DNA of 64,000 nt from Xenoacremonium recifei (lineage: Eukaryota; Ascomycota; Sordariomycetes; Hypocreales; Nectriaceae), in assembly GCA_012184525.1 (NCBI GenBank), contig WOFQ01000036.1, positions 186,001 through 250,000 of the forward strand. The letters are read 5' to 3'. The notes below the pieces were generated by a model, which saw nothing but the letters and a program-made list of their open reading frames with translations, had not been told where the DNA came from and made no database searches. The position numbers and the translations under genes are program-made. Below are positions 42,608 to 55,900 of this stretch, piece by piece. Every line of letters begins with the position of its first letter. Position 1 is the first letter of the stretch.

Positions 42608-44817
42608 TTATGAGTTGTTCTTGAGGCACTCGGCGATCTCCTTCTTATAATGGTCTCGGATGACTCTCCGGTTGAGCTTCTGGGTGGCAGTGACGAGGCC
42701 CTGGGAATGGATTAGTCGACGGTTTCTTGCGGGATACGGTCCTTGGGTGTGACTTACGCTTGGGGGCGACCACTCGTCTTCCGTGATGACAACGCCGGAG
42801 ACAATCTCCATGCCAGCGAGGCCGGAGCGCTTCGCCACGGTCTGGAGTTCCTTGAGGACGGCGGCGCGGAGCTTTGCATTGTGATGCATGCTATGGATGT
42901 TATGCTCGTCCACGCCAAGCTCCTTGGCCTTCTCGACCAGGACCTTCTCGTTGGGCATGATGACGGCGATGGGGCGCGAGTAATCGGGGTCGGCATGGAC
43001 CATGACGTTGGCCACAACCTGGCAGCCACGATACACCGACTCGAGCTTCTCGAGAGCAATGTACTCGCCGCCCTGCATCTTGACCAGGTTCTTCACGCGG
43101 TCAATGACCTTCAGATGACCGTCATGGTCAAATTCACCAATATCACCGGTCTTGAACCAGCCATCAGGAGTCAGGGCCTTCTCGGTTTCTTCAGGGTTGT
43201 CGTAGTACTTGGTCATGATGGGAAGACCCCTCATCAGGATCTCACCCTGCGGGACCTTGGCATCCGCGTCATATCCAAGCTCGGGAATGGAAACAAGCTT
43301 GATCTCGATGGCCGGAGGAATAGGACCGATGGCGTTGGCCGAATACTCGAGGGGACAGCCCAAGGCGCCATTGGCACAGGTCTCGGTGAGACCATAACCA
43401 GCCAGCATGGGTGCAAGGACCAAGGACAGGAAGTGCTTAGTGCCGTCGGCAATACCGCTAGCACCGTTCATGGTGAAGCGAAGTTGGCCTCCAGTCAGCT
43501 CTCGTACCTTGCTAAAGACGATGCTGTCGAAGACGCCACCACCAGGGAGCTTGTTCTTGGTCATGAAGGTCTTGAAGTTGAAGGCGCCCCAGAAAAGACC
43601 CTTGATGAGAGGGCTGGAGGTGTCAAGCTTGGCCATGACACCCTTCTTAACGGTCTCCCAAACCTGAGGCACGCCAACCATGACCGTTGGTCGGAACTCG
43701 CGCATATCACCAGCACAGTTCTTGACCGAAGTGTCGGAGAGCGTCCGGGGGTTTCCGTATCCGAGGGTTCCTCCAATGAAGAGAACCAGGTTCTCGAGCG
43801 CCATCTCGAAGATGTGCGCAAGAGGCAGGTAAGCCAACACACGCTCCTTGTCGCTTACACACTCTTCAACGTTCATCCAGAGGCCAGTGACTGGGTAGAT
43901 TGACACATATTAGCGAATACTTTCGTCAGACTGGGAAAGACAACAAACATACCTCCTGCGACGAGAGCCTCGTGTGTGATACAGGCGCCCTTGGGCAGTC
44001 CGGTCGAGCCGGAGGTGTACATGACACAGTAGATGTCACTCGGCTTCGCGGGGTTCGCCTCGACAGGGGTTTCCTCTCCCAGCTTGAGAAGGTCTTGGTA
44101 GGTGATGACCTTGAACTGGGGGTTGGCATCCTGGAAAGCCTTGATTTCGCCGCCGGCCGCGAACATGCACTCTTCGTTGACAATGACGGTCTTGACGTTG
44201 GATTTCGTGAGGGGCTTGGTGGCGGTCTTGAGCAGATGGGGGTCGACGAACATGGCGTCGGCCTTGGTCTGGGCGAGGGTGTGTTCGACGCCATCGGAGC
44301 CGAGGGTATCGTAGGCCGTGACAATGGAGATGGACTGCGAGGCGCAACCGTGGGCCATGGAGATCCAGGGCACGCTGGTGGTGCCGAAAAGGTGCACCTT
44401 GTTCTCGGAGCTCAAGCCCAGCGCGCGCAGACCGGAGCCGACTTTGAGGACGAGCTCCTCGTACTGCTTGTAGGTCAGGTACTCGAAGCTGGAAAGCTCG
44501 AAGAACTGCCACTCCTTGTCGACCTCCTGGATCTGGCCGTCGACGTTCTTCTTGATCTTCTTGATCTCCTTGTGCATTTGCACGAGCTTGCGTTTGCCGA
44601 CGGCCGTGTGGTTGGGGTAGACGCGGGCGCTGCGCTTGACGATGTCGAAGACGGTATGGACGCCCTCGGCCGGGCTGCTGATGAGGCCATCCTTGGCCCG
44701 GATATGGCGGCGCGGGATGGTCTCGCCGGGGACCTTTTCGTAGCCGGGCGCCTCGACGGTGAAGGGCGGTTTGTGCACCTGGAACAGAGGCGCGACGGCC
44801 GACTTCCAGTCCGTCAT
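42608..44817 (-). CDS. FAA: Long-chain fatty-acid-CoA ligase
   Basis: Three exons, 44817-43953, 43890-42758 and 42700-42608; 2,091 nt, 696 residues. The start is the ATG at 44817 (MTDWKSAVAPLFQVHKPPF); an upstream in-frame ATG at 44913 would add a low-complexity stretch. AMP-binding motif YTSGSTGLPKG, adenylation motif GYGLTETCANG, and GWFKTGDIGEFDHDGHLKV with DRVKNLVKMQGGEYIALEKL (fatty-acyl-CoA synthetase signature) are all present. It activates long-chain fatty acids with ATP and CoA for lipid synthesis or degradation, like yeast Faa1/Faa4. The insert KKIKKNVDGQIQEVDKEWQF is typical of the eukaryotic long-chain group. The symbol is a family label; the exact paralogue cannot be told. Confidence 0.95.
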
Positions 44818-47712
44818 GGTTGTAGGTAGAGTATCGATGCGCGGAGAGGAGGGATGAGGTGGGAGGCGAGAAGCGAGGCGAGCACTCGAGGTCGACGTAG
44901 AGTTTAAGGTCACGCGGCAGCAATGGGCGTGGGAGCCTTAGGTAGCGACGGCGTAGGTACCTGCGACTTCGGCGGAGGGACGGGAGGCGAGGAGTGAGGC
45001 AGAGTTTGAGCGAGGCGAGGGGAGAGGTGATGATGAATGAATGGCCCGGCTGGATGTCGCTGGTAGAGTAAGGTAGCTAGCTGGGGTCGGGGCCGGAGCG
45101 AGAAGCTTGTTAGGGCAACCTGGCAGACGCTGTTGGTGCTCGCGGCGCACTGACGGTGGGGACTGGGAGGATGCCCGATGCTGGTCGACGAATTGGTGGT
45201 TGTTGATGGATGGGCAAAAGATTGTGTTCTTCTTCTGCTCTGCCAAGTTGCTGGGGCTCCAGGTTCCAGTTGAGTTGGGTTGCGGAGACGGATGGAGAGG
45301 CCAGGCCGGGCTGACTGGACTGGACTGAGCCACAACTGGCAAGACCTTGACCCGGTAGCTACGGGAGACCTGTAACGGACCTAATTAGTGGAGGTCTGCA
45401 GGTGCTACAGTGGGCAGCCACTGGAACCTAGCTTCCATTTGCTAGGTAGCCAAGCAGGCAGGGGGCGAATTACGTCGTGAGTCTCACTGCAAACCTGCTG
45501 GGCGCGCTAACAGAGCTAGCAGAAGCTCCCCCAGCCCGCTAGGCGCAAAGTGATTTAATTGCGTCACATCCATTTTGCTGCTGCCCCGTGGAAATAGCCC
45601 GAGGATCCGTAACAACTTCTCCTCGGCCACGACAGGATCAGGTGCAAAGGCGGGAGACAGATTCAACCGAGATGCAAAGTCCGCACATGGGCTGCGGCGT
45701 CGCGCTCGGAATTTCTCTCCAGAGCCCGGCCGTGAGCAGATTGACATGCCTCTTCGAGCGAGCCCTGGCCACCGGATCTGCGGTCCAGGGCCCCTGAGCG
45801 GGCTGATAGGCCCCGTACCAGACAGACTGCCACCCGATTTGGGCACTCACCAGCCACAGTCCCTCGCATCCGCCACACTTGCTCGCTGATGACAGCTGAT
45901 GCTTCCCTTCCCCTCCACTCGCTCCCGTCCTGGCCGTTCCCCAACAAAATCAACCTCCAGGCGGGACAATGACGGCACCATTTCGATTGGCCATCATGCG
46001 GCACCACTCTGACCTGATTGCTGTGACCAGACGTCCCTTTGCTTCAACAACTGAGGACCAACATCAATCAAACACCTCTATGTCCTTCCCAACGCGTCTC
46101 CGGCTCGGCTCTCGGGTTCCATCCTAGACGCCTTTGGCTCTGCAAAAGCCGAGGACGCATGTGTTGGTGTTGCACCCGACAGCTCGACCTTAGTCAAGAC
46201 GCCACGCAACGGCCAAGCCCCGGGCTAATTATGCTACTGGTGTTGAGGTTGTCTTGGAAAACGGCACAAGGCGCCATCAGCTGCACATGCGCCCGTCTTG
46301 CCAGCTCACCGTGGCTTTCCGAAATTCCCCTTGGCTAACACAGGAATAGAAATCTCCATGTGCTGTGCCCCGGGCCTGTGAATCCTCCTTCTGATGCGCC
46401 GAGCAGTACCCCAACATCACCATACACAGTACCGGTACACTCAGCGAGAACCGTGGACAAATCCAGGGTCTACCAGCCATCCATGTCCAAAATGCTGACA
46501 CCGGCACTTCTCGCAACGGTAGGGCTGGCTCCACGGCTGGCCCAGACCATTCCAGGCTCTCAACGGCTTCATACGGAGTACATCGTGCGCAGGACTCCCT
46601 TATCCTATGGTCCCCAGTGATCAGCCTTGGAGCGCCACAACTCTGTCCGGTCTCAACGGGAGCTATGAATCGCGCCAGGAACCAGCCAGGACCTGTCGAT
46701 CATGACTCGGTCGACGATATTTGCTTCGACCAGACGGCCATCGCAATGTCTACATCTTCATCTCCCGTCATTTGGGTGGTATAGCGCAATTCCCATCCGT
46801 CTGGATAAGCATTCACGCATTAAGACCAGAGCACTGCTTTGGCCCGTAACGGAGCTCTCGAGTCCGGTGATGATTCTGATTAAGCTTCGCGAGGGCTCCA
46901 TGATCACCTACCTTGTCCATATTGGATCCTCCACGTACTCCCCACAAGCAAAGGTCAACGTCAAGTTGGCTTGATTGGGCATCCTGTGGCCACGCATCAT
47001 GGTGACTAGTGGAGGTGCGATCCCATTGAGTTTCACGGCGTTTCATGCTGGCAATGGATTTCCTGCTCTCGACTGGCACAGCTTCTCGAGGGTACGTAAG
47101 TGACGCCTCAAGGTTCTCGGCACTCCTTGCACTGCCCCTATTGGTCTCCCAGAGAACCCATATCTATCCTCAGACGCTACGAGAGCTACCAAGCAGAGCG
47201 CTGACTCGGGATTGACTTGGTGTTGTACCGGTGCAGTACTTGTAGAACGGCGCTTCACCAGACCCGCTGTTGTCTAATCAACGCGCGGCTCTTGCATCCT
47301 GGATCTGCATCCTGCTGACCGACTCCATGTCAGCCGAGTCCCGTGTAAGTCATCCAGCTACACGCGATTAAACTACATACAACTCGATATGCGATACGTA
47401 CAAAGATAAAATACGAGAAAGCTCGAATAGCCCGGCTTTATCTCTTAAATTGGACGATGTCGTCAACTTAGGGGCGGGTCTCGCGACCAAGAGCCCCAGC
47501 AACCGATTGGCTGGGGCTGTGCTAGGTGAAGCCAAGAACTCCAATTCTCGTGAAGTCCAGACCTGCCAATGTGTCCTGTCCGTTCTTGCATTCCAAACAC
47601 CAATCAGATAAACTCAAACTCTCTCGAATACTCCGTCACAGAATGAGGCTCTGACTCGATTCGCTACTACCAATCACTTCGCCTGCGTTTGCTGCAACAA
47701 GCTCGCTCCAAG
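44818..47712. promoter_or_regulatory. Long divergent intergenic, acyl-CoA ligase / YVC1-like
   Basis: 2.9 kb between divergent start codons with no gene I can support. The first 500 bp have a CT-rich leader for the ligase on the minus strand. TACGGAGTA occurs at 46572-46580. ORFs up to 140 codons on both strands lack domains. Long upstream regions like this often hold regulatory sites, but none can be named from the sequence. Confidence 0.45.
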
Positions 47713-49950
47713 ATGGTCCGCCGCGGTTCCGAAGAACCCGGATCCCCAATAGGGGCTCATGATGAAGATGAAGACGACGACTTCCTGCACGAGATGGACG
47801 ATTTGGAAGGAGAGGCCTGTCTGGCGGAGGTGAACCAGACAACTTTGGAGATTGACACGGCTTCACTCCCGGTTTACATGACCATCCACCGGTACTTAGT
47901 CCCTCATCCGGCGCTATAAAGCATGCTTTTGCTTGAGCTTTATTCCCCCTGCATGAGACAAGCCAGTTTCTAATGTTCTATTTATCGCAGGATTCGGCGT
48001 CTTGTCCTGGCAAGCATTGGTATGCAGTGGTCCTCTCAGCTGATGGAATTTCCATGAAACTAACCAGCCATTAGATGACCCTTACACCCTCGAGCATTTC
48101 AGGGATCCTCGAATGAATGCTCTCATTGTCAGACCCCTGGTCGATCGGCTTTACAATCCTGACGACATCTCCATCAGTAAGTTGAATCCGCATGCACATT
48201 AATACCACCTCATTGACGTATCTCCCCCTCGTCAGTATACTGCCTGCTAGTCAACCGCGTCGCCTTTCTCAGAGAGCAGTCCAAGACAATCCATCAGAGC
48301 GTCAATGTCGCACGCGCAACACTATGCGAGCTGGTCGCCAGCCGTGTCCTCCGCCGCTTCCACGAGGACAACCCAGGCCGTCTGGGCCTCCTCCTGCTTG
48401 CCCACATCCTCAACGAAGGCTTTGACCCTTTTCAAGGTTGTCCTACAGAGGTTGCACGCAACGGGCGGCAGGCTCAATGGCCCGTTCAGGAGCGAGGCGG
48501 GCATGAGAGGAAGCTGACGGCCCTGGAGCTTGCAATCTTGTCTGAGAGCAAGATGTTTGTCAGCTCTTCGGCTTGTCAGCGGGCTGTTGATGCCGTTCAC
48601 GATGGGCAAATCGTCTACACGCCGATATCATTCATGGATATCCTCCCGGATCATTACGAGCATCGACCAATTTCACTTCACAACCCTCGAAAAGCACCGC
48701 TCATAGACCATCACCGTCTCATCGTTCCGCGCAACCGCAGCATCATCGAACTTTTGCATTTCCTTGCTCTTTTTGTCCTATATGTCCTCACGATGGTGAA
48801 TCGCCATAAGGAGGGAACTCACTGGGAGTTTCTGTTCGCGCTTTATACTGGTGGTTGGGTTCTGGAGAAGTTGGCCGCCATCGTTGAACACGGTTGGGAA
48901 GTTCATGCCCAAAACCTGTGGGCGTTTCTCGACATCACATTCACGTCGGTTTACGTCGCCTACCTCATCGCACGTCTATACGACTTCCTAGCCGCGGAGA
49001 TACAAGACGGATACGGCATACGAATTCTGTGCATCGCCGCCCCGGTCATGCTCACCAGAGTCGCCTTCAACCTCATGCCAAACAACATTGTGTTCATTTC
49101 GCTGCACGCCATGATGAAGGACTTCACCGTACTTACCTTCCTGGGGCTTTGGTGCTTCACTGGCTTCCTGCTCGCGCTGCAGTGGCTGGTCGGTACTGAC
49201 AAGGAGACGCGGGATGAGGAGCTGAGCTGGACTACGGTGGGCAAATGGATGCTCTGGATCTGGTTTGGGTTGGACGGAACCGGCATTGAAGAGTCTGTTC
49301 GGTTCCATATCGTCCTCGGTCCAGCACTGATTATTGCGTTTGCCTTCTTTGGCAACACGCTGTTCCTGACTATTTTGGTCGCCATGTTGACTAATACCTT
49401 CTCAAAGATCATCGCAGACGAAGCGGCGGAAATCCAGTTTCGAAGGACTGTGTTAACGTTTGAAGGTGTCAAAAGCGACGCCATCTTCTCATACCCTCCT
49501 CCCTTCAACATCATCGCGCTCATCCTTCTTCTACCGCTTAAACTGATCGTCTCAGCGCGCATCTTCCACATCATCAACGTGGCGTGCATCAAGGCCTTGA
49601 ATCTGCCGACGCTGCTCATCATCGCCTTCTTCGAGCGGCGTCGTCTCTTGATGGAATCCATATCGAAGAAATCCTGGTTCAACTGGCAGTTTACCGGGTT
49701 CTCGCCGCATGGTGACATTCAAGCGGTTTTGAAGATGGCGCCACCCCCCGAGATCTCGGACATGATTGACCAGCTAGATCCGCTGGGAGAGGTGCCTATT
49801 CTGGAGGATGACCTGATGCCGAGGCCGTCAGGAGATATAGCCAGGCCGACGACGCTGAGGAGGAACCGCTTGTTGAAGAGACAGGAGGAGCGGAAGCAGT
49901 TTACACGTCCGTCGCATGAAGTCATTTGGGAGCAAGACAAAGAAGATTGA
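47713..49950 (+). CDS. YVC1: Yvc1-like TRP-type vacuolar cation channel
   Basis: Four exons, 47713-47891, 47991-48019 (29 nt), 48075-48175 and 48235-49950; 2,025 nt, 674 residues. The N-terminus is acidic (AHDEDEDDDFLHEMDDLEGE). Then come ankyrin-less TRP cytosolic helices (RIRRLVLASIDDPYTLEHF, VYCLLVNRVAFLREQ-type) and six hydrophobic segments starting at SIIELLHFLALFVLYVLTMV, with a pore region before FGNTLFLTILVAMLTNTFS. A C-terminal tail carries an acidic patch (PLGEVPILEDDLMPR) and basic stretches. Yeast Yvc1 releases Ca2+ from the vacuole on osmotic shock. The first short exons are essential to connect the MVRRGSEEP start to the body. Confidence 0.9.
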
Positions 49951-50313
49951 TTGCGAGAGAGACACCAGTTCGGACGCTACTAGATTTTATATGTAATAAT
50001 TAATTAATATGTTGTATGTAAGGTCTACTCGTAAAGGCTGTCTGTCCTCCGGGAAAGCTCCGTGGCTCCCCCACCAATCCAATCCGTCCGCCCCACTTGC
50101 CCTCCCGCAGCACGAACCTCTCCTTCCGTCAAGCTAATGCCGTGCATCCTCCGATCCGAGGAATGGGACTGGAACTGGAACTCTCCATGCTCATAACTTC
50201 CCGTCGCAAACCCGCCTCACAGCCACGATCACCCTCACTCGCCCCAGAAACGCTCTGCGATTATCCTGCGACAGCTTCGACAGCATCATCAGCCTCGCGC
50301 GCGCACAATCACA
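49951..50313. other. Intergenic YVC1-like / MED17
   Basis: 363 bp: 3' flank of the channel gene with an ATTAATTAATATG stretch near 50000, then the CT-rich promoter/leader of MED17. Nothing else seen. Confidence 0.5.
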
Positions 50314-52421
50314 ATGACCCCCGCCCCGGGCCGTGGGCGCGGCCGCAGTCCCATGCTCTCCCTGCGGCCAGTCCCCCTCCCCGACGGCAAACCCAAGAAC
50401 CTGGGCGAGTTCATCGCATGGGCAAACTCCCAGCCGGGCGGGTTCCGCGAGCTGGACTCCAAGAAGCTCGAGGAGGAGATCAAGACGGAGGCTGAGGCCC
50501 GGCGACGAGCGGAGAATGGCGAGGACGAGCATGCCGAGGGAGAGGACGTCGAGATGCAGGATGCGCCGAACGAGGAGGAGACGGTGGAGGAAGAGACTGC
50601 GGAGATGAAGCTGCAGAAGGCCAGAGAAGAGATGTTCCGGAGTATTGAGTATGCGCGCTGTGCCTCTCCCGCAAGATCCAGCTTCCTTTGCTAACTCGAA
50701 CTCACCCAGTGTCGCCGGGAACAACGCCCTCCTCACCCTCGACTTCCTCTCCCTCCTCCTCTCGAAACAGAACCCCACGGCCGCCAGCGTCACGCTCTCC
50801 CAACAGCTCCGCGACATGGTCGGCATAGGCACCATGGGCTCCGACCGCCTCGTCGACTCCAACATCACGCCCGAGAAGATCAAGGACCAGGAGACGGTGG
50901 GCTCGGGCTGGATGCTCATGGAGATCCAGAACACTCGCGCTGCGGCGGAGAACGCCGGCAAGGTCCTGGAGCGGGAGGTCATCGCCGAGGCAAAGTTCTG
51001 GAAGGAGATCATGGCGGTTCAGGAGACTGGCTGGTCTATCTGCAGGATGCCCAACGAGCGCCAATCGCTGGGGGTGCGGTTTGGCTTCACTGAATGTAAG
51101 CTGTCTGACTGACTTGCGCCCACTCCCACCCAATCTCGTGTCTAACTAACACACACTCACAGCTGCACCCGAGTTCCGCAACAAAGGCCTCGCGCCAATG
51201 CGCCGCAACGAAGACGGCTCCGTCCATCTCGACTGCGGGCGCCTCGGCGGCGTCTCAGAACGCCTCCTCGTCAGCTGCTACAAGGACGGCCACCTCCAAG
51301 GCCGCTCGTACCTCCCCGCCCTCACCACCGAGGACGCCCCCTTGCACCAGCGCGTGCTCGAAGCCCGGAACACGCTCCTCTCCCAAGAGCTCTGGCACGA
51401 GATGACCAAGGAGGCCCGCACGCTGCTCCCCTACGGCGTCACCATCCTGAAGGGCCGCATATGCTGCGAGGTCGAGCCCGGGACCAACATCTACATCCAA
51501 CTCGTGCCGCTGCGCACCCAGGCCGTCCACGATGCCTCACTCCAGAGCAATAGCATTGCCGAAGCCATCGCCCAGGCCATCCATATCCTCATCAGCTACG
51601 CCCACCGCACCAACGAACTCACCCGCACGCGACCATATGCGCCCACCACGCCGCGCCCCAAAGTCGGCTCCCAGACCTACGCGCTCTTCCGCCCCATCAT
51701 CTCGCGCATCACCAGCTTCAACTCCCTCGGCCGCTGCACCGACTACATCGGCAGCCTCGTCCAGACGCTGCAACGCGCCGGCTTCCCCGCATCCTTCATC
51801 CTCCTCACCCCCGAGCCCGCCATCATCGGCTCTCCCAACAACAAGCTCTCCAAAGGCCCCAACGAGCTCGCCGCGCCGCACTCCCTCGTGCGCAACATCA
51901 TCTCCCCCATCGACTTTATCATCCACCTCAAACTCCTGCAGAACACGTGGTTCAACGTCCGCGGCCGCACGTTCCTCTACCCCATCATCACCACCTACTA
52001 CAACGTCACGCCGCCCATCTCCGCCCCCGTCGCCGCCGCCTGTCCGCCCTTCAAGGACGGATACTCCGACCTGCGCAGCCTGGCCGTGTACCTCCGCACC
52101 GTCGCCGCGCGCGTCCTCGCCGAGGCCATGCTCGCCATCCTCAACGAACAATCTCTCCCCTCGGAGGAGGAGAAGAAACCCCCGCGCTGGGCCTTCCGCG
52201 TGGGCGGCATCGCCGTCGAGGACAACGATAACGACGGGTTTCATATGGACGTCGATCTGAAAGAAGCGGACGGCAAGCCGGTTATTATCCTGCAGAAGAC
52301 GGTGCTTGTCAACGAGAAGCCTGAGTCGAGGAAGTGGATTTGGTCGACGGGCGATAAGGGTGAGAAGGCGACGTTGCGAGACGTCGTCACTGAAGCGGCG
52401 ACGAAGCCTCTATCTCTCTAA
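50314..52421 (+). CDS. MED17: Mediator complex subunit 17 (Srb4)
   Basis: Three exons, 50314-50648, 50710-51095 and 51163-52421; 1,980 nt, 659 residues. The N-terminus LSLRPVPLPDGKPKNLGEFIAWANSQPGGFRELD and following acidic stretch, then NNALLTLDFLSLLLSKQNPTAASVTLSQQLRD and RMPNERQSLGVRFGFTESAPEFRNKGLAPMRR, are typical of fungal Med17. It is the core subunit of the Mediator head module, contacting Med11/Med22 and RNA polymerase II in the nucleus. Very GC-rich third positions produce long antisense ORFs across this gene. Confidence 0.93.
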
Positions 52422-52901
52422 AATGAGGTTCCTTGTGAAGGAGTTTGTACGATCTGGACATCGGGAAAAAGGCTTTGGGTCGGTATGTTTCAAAATATAG
52501 TAAGAATACCCAAAAATTAGAAGGAGACCATGTCATGATGGAGAGCCCATCTTGTGGTTTTCATGACTTCCAGACTATCTTGTGCCGCAAATTCTTAAGT
52601 TCATGCTGAAGTACGTAAATCCCACGATGTTAGCGGGGTAGAGGAAAGGTGGTGATGACAATCTATTGAAAGAGCACATGAACAGAACAGTCATTTACGA
52701 GCCAACAAAAACGCCTTTTATCATAAGTTATCTCATAAGTTGTTGTCTTATGCACGGGTATTGACCCTCTCAGTCGTAATGCGCCGGCCACAGCTGGCTT
52801 CCCGGGTAGATTTTCGAACATGAAAATCAATAACTCCGTCCCCAAACCCAAACAAACATAGGAAACGAACCAGCTCCCGATCACTCTTGTTATCCCGCCC
52901 C
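52422..52901. other. Convergent intergenic MED17 / ULS1-like
   Basis: 480 bp between two gene ends; probable 3' UTRs. Nothing recognised. Confidence 0.5.
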
Positions 52902-55900
52902 CTAGTCTTCATTAAGCCCCGGAATAGGACCCTGCCCAAAGAGAAAGCCCAGTTCTTTTTGGCCAAGACGAGCGACTCTCATGCCTCCCGTCTCGGACAG
53001 AGCTGCGGCCACCAACTGCTTCTTCCTCTCCTGCAGGTCTACGATACGGTCCTCGACCGAGCCTTGGACCAAGATGCGGTAGACATGGACAGGCTTGGTC
53101 TGGCCAATGCGATACGCACGATCGACAGCCTGATACTCGATGTATGGATTCCAGAAGGGATCCATAATGATGACGCGGGAAGCCGCCGTCAGGTTCAGAC
53201 CAGCGTTACCCGCTCGCAACGAGATGAGCATCACATTGCAATTGGGGTCATCTCGAAACTGGGTGGCCGCGCGGTTTCGCTGAGCGGCTGTCATGCTTCC
53301 GTCGTAACGGACTGGGTCGGGCATGTCCCCGTGATACATGGCGACATCCAGGAGGTCAAGCATCAGCGTCCATTGAGAGAAGATGATGGTCTTCTCACGT
53401 GAGCGGACAAACTCCTTGAGGAGCTTCAGACACTCATCGACCTTGGCAGCTGATATCCACGTCTTGCGTAGATAATCCATGTACTTGGTCCATGAGTCTC
53501 TGTTCCTGTGGGATTCCTTCCGCAGGGCCTTGAGGATGGATGGATTGACAGCCTGGGCCTTGGACTTTTCCCTGCGTCTGCGCTTCCTCGCCCGACTTGC
53601 ATCAGACGAAGAGCCTTGCCCCTCTGAATCATTATCAGGCACGATGAAATCCCGAAGGCTTCCTTCGTCATCGTCCTCTACATCAGACTCGACGTCAGAA
53701 GCGTCTGACCCTATAGGGATCCTTTCCCAAGGCTCCAGGGTTTCCCGCATGTAGACCTGCCTGAAGATATCAAAGGTAAAGGTCTTCGTCGGTTGAAACG
53801 GGCCGCGGCAAACGGGGCATCTCACGCTGCTGCTGTCACGGCCGGCTCGAATATTCGTCTCAGCTCCAGTATCGAGTACTTGGGAGAGGCACTCGTTGCA
53901 GGCATCATGCCCACAAGGAACCAGGAATGACGGGCATGGGACAGCATCATAGCAGATGGGGCACTCGAACGATTCCCTGCTCTTGATTCTCTGAACCGTC
54001 GCTTCGTCTAGCTCTTTCGCCGCCGCTATCTTCTCATCGGGGGAGAGTGAGGGCATACCATCATCAACATCAAGGTTAAGGTTCGGGTGGCAACAAGCTT
54101 GACGCATTCTTAGCAACAGGACCAGAATGTTGGAATAGTTCTTTCCAATAGTCCTATTTTCGAGGTACAGGGTGAATTTGGTGGCTGAGTTCTTCTCCAG
54201 TTGGTCATAGTATTCCTTCTGCTCGGGCGACATGACAGCGTGCACAATGTGCTCCGTCTTTGTTGGAAGATCGAGGATCGGTTTGCCATTCAGCATAGAG
54301 TCTTTCATCCGTCGTAACATAATCGTCTTCACGAAGTCGCGGAATTGTATCATTGCGATAGATTGTGTCATTTCGCCGGTCCGTCCAATCAAGGTACCAA
54401 ACGTCTGTTACAGGTCAGGAGCTTCCTCAGAAAGGGCATCTGGTCGTACTCACTTTGCGAAAGGCATCCCAGTCACAGTACGGCTTGATCTGAAGGAATT
54501 GAACTAGCGAATAGAGTTCCAAGACGCCATTCATCATGGGTGTTCCGGTCAAGCACCACCGGTACGTTGATTTCAACTGAAAGCAAGATTTGGCTGTCTG
54601 GGTGTCTTTGTTCTTGATGCATTGAGCCTCATCGAGGACGACTCGGAAGAATTTTGCCTTTTCCGGATGGATCAGGGGGATTTTGAGGCACAAGTCAGCA
54701 TCGTTCCAATTCAGAGCTCGAGAAGCTGCAGCATTCTGCTTCACATATGTCTCCAAGCGCCTGTACTCCTGGGCAAGGGTCCCGTATGTGGTGATCACAA
54801 CGTCGTACTTCAGCAGATCTTCCGTGTTAGACCTCCTGCCGTGATAAATGCAGACGGAGGGCCTGTGTGTGACTTCCGTATTATTGACAATCTCTTCTTC
54901 CCATTGATGAGTAAGGGCTACGGGACAAACGATCAGAGTAGTCTGCGACATGTTAGAGACAGGATTGACGCAGAACGCTTGGGGGCTGACCTTGTAACGG
55001 CATCGACCTGGAGGACGATGCAACATAAGAGAAATCGTTGACATGGTCTTTCCGAGGCCCATATCATCCGCAAGCAGGCCGCCCTTGTGGGGTCCAGCCT
55101 CCTTCGATATCATCCAACCAACTGCTATGTCCTGATGGGCATATAATTTCTTCTTGAGGCCGGGAGGAGTCATCGACTGTCCGGGAATCATGAATTCCGA
55201 AACATCGATTTCGCCATCGAGATGATCAACGATTTTCGCAATCTCATCATTTGACGGTTTTGCCTCGGTGTACGAATTCTCCATGGCAACCCTCATTTTC
55301 CAGGGTGGTAACTCTTGGCCATTCTCATCGAGGCCATTCGCATAATCGTATCGGTTGGTTCTGTCGATAATATCCGCCAAGCTGGGCAGGGACGTGGCAA
55401 CCCCAGCCTGGTTGCCTATGCTCGCCAGTTGGTGCAGTGGACCCCTATTTGGATCGCTGTGTGGTGGCAAGACTCCATTGGAGCCTTGACTGGAAGGACT
55501 GGCCACGGCATTGCTTGGGAGCGGAGTTCTTGAAGGTGATCCTGGTGGCAATGCTCGAGGGTTCGGGGGAGCGTCTCGAAGAGGATCGAATGTGTTGTTG
55601 CGGGAACCAGAATGCGGTCTGGGGTCTGAAGCTGAGCGCTGCCCAGCATGAGAAGATGAAGGTCCAGGACGCGTGCCGGGAGAGTTGGTTTGTGTAGGGA
55701 GTGGAGGTAGCGGGACAACTCCAGCTTGTATAAGAGGCGGAACGCGTCTTACTGGCAAAGAAGGTGGTTGTGGTGGTGGTGGTCCTGGATCCCGCCTGAT
55801 GCCAGCTCCCTCATTAACACGTGGGCTTCCTTGAACAGGCACGGTAGAACGATGCTCATCCGGGGTGTCCTCGTCATCGGACCTGCATTTTCATAGTTAG

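Noticed and set aside
42743..44829. Long plus-strand ORFs (386 and 309 codons) antisense to the acyl-CoA ligase
   Set aside because: Their translations are rich in Gly/Asp/Leu/Val with no domain; they arise from strong third-position GC bias of the real gene on the minus strand.
51537..52260. Long ORFs on both strands (about 240 codons) over MED17
   Set aside because: Same codon-bias shadow; one is almost pure Ser/Pro/Arg and the other Gly/Asp/Glu-rich.
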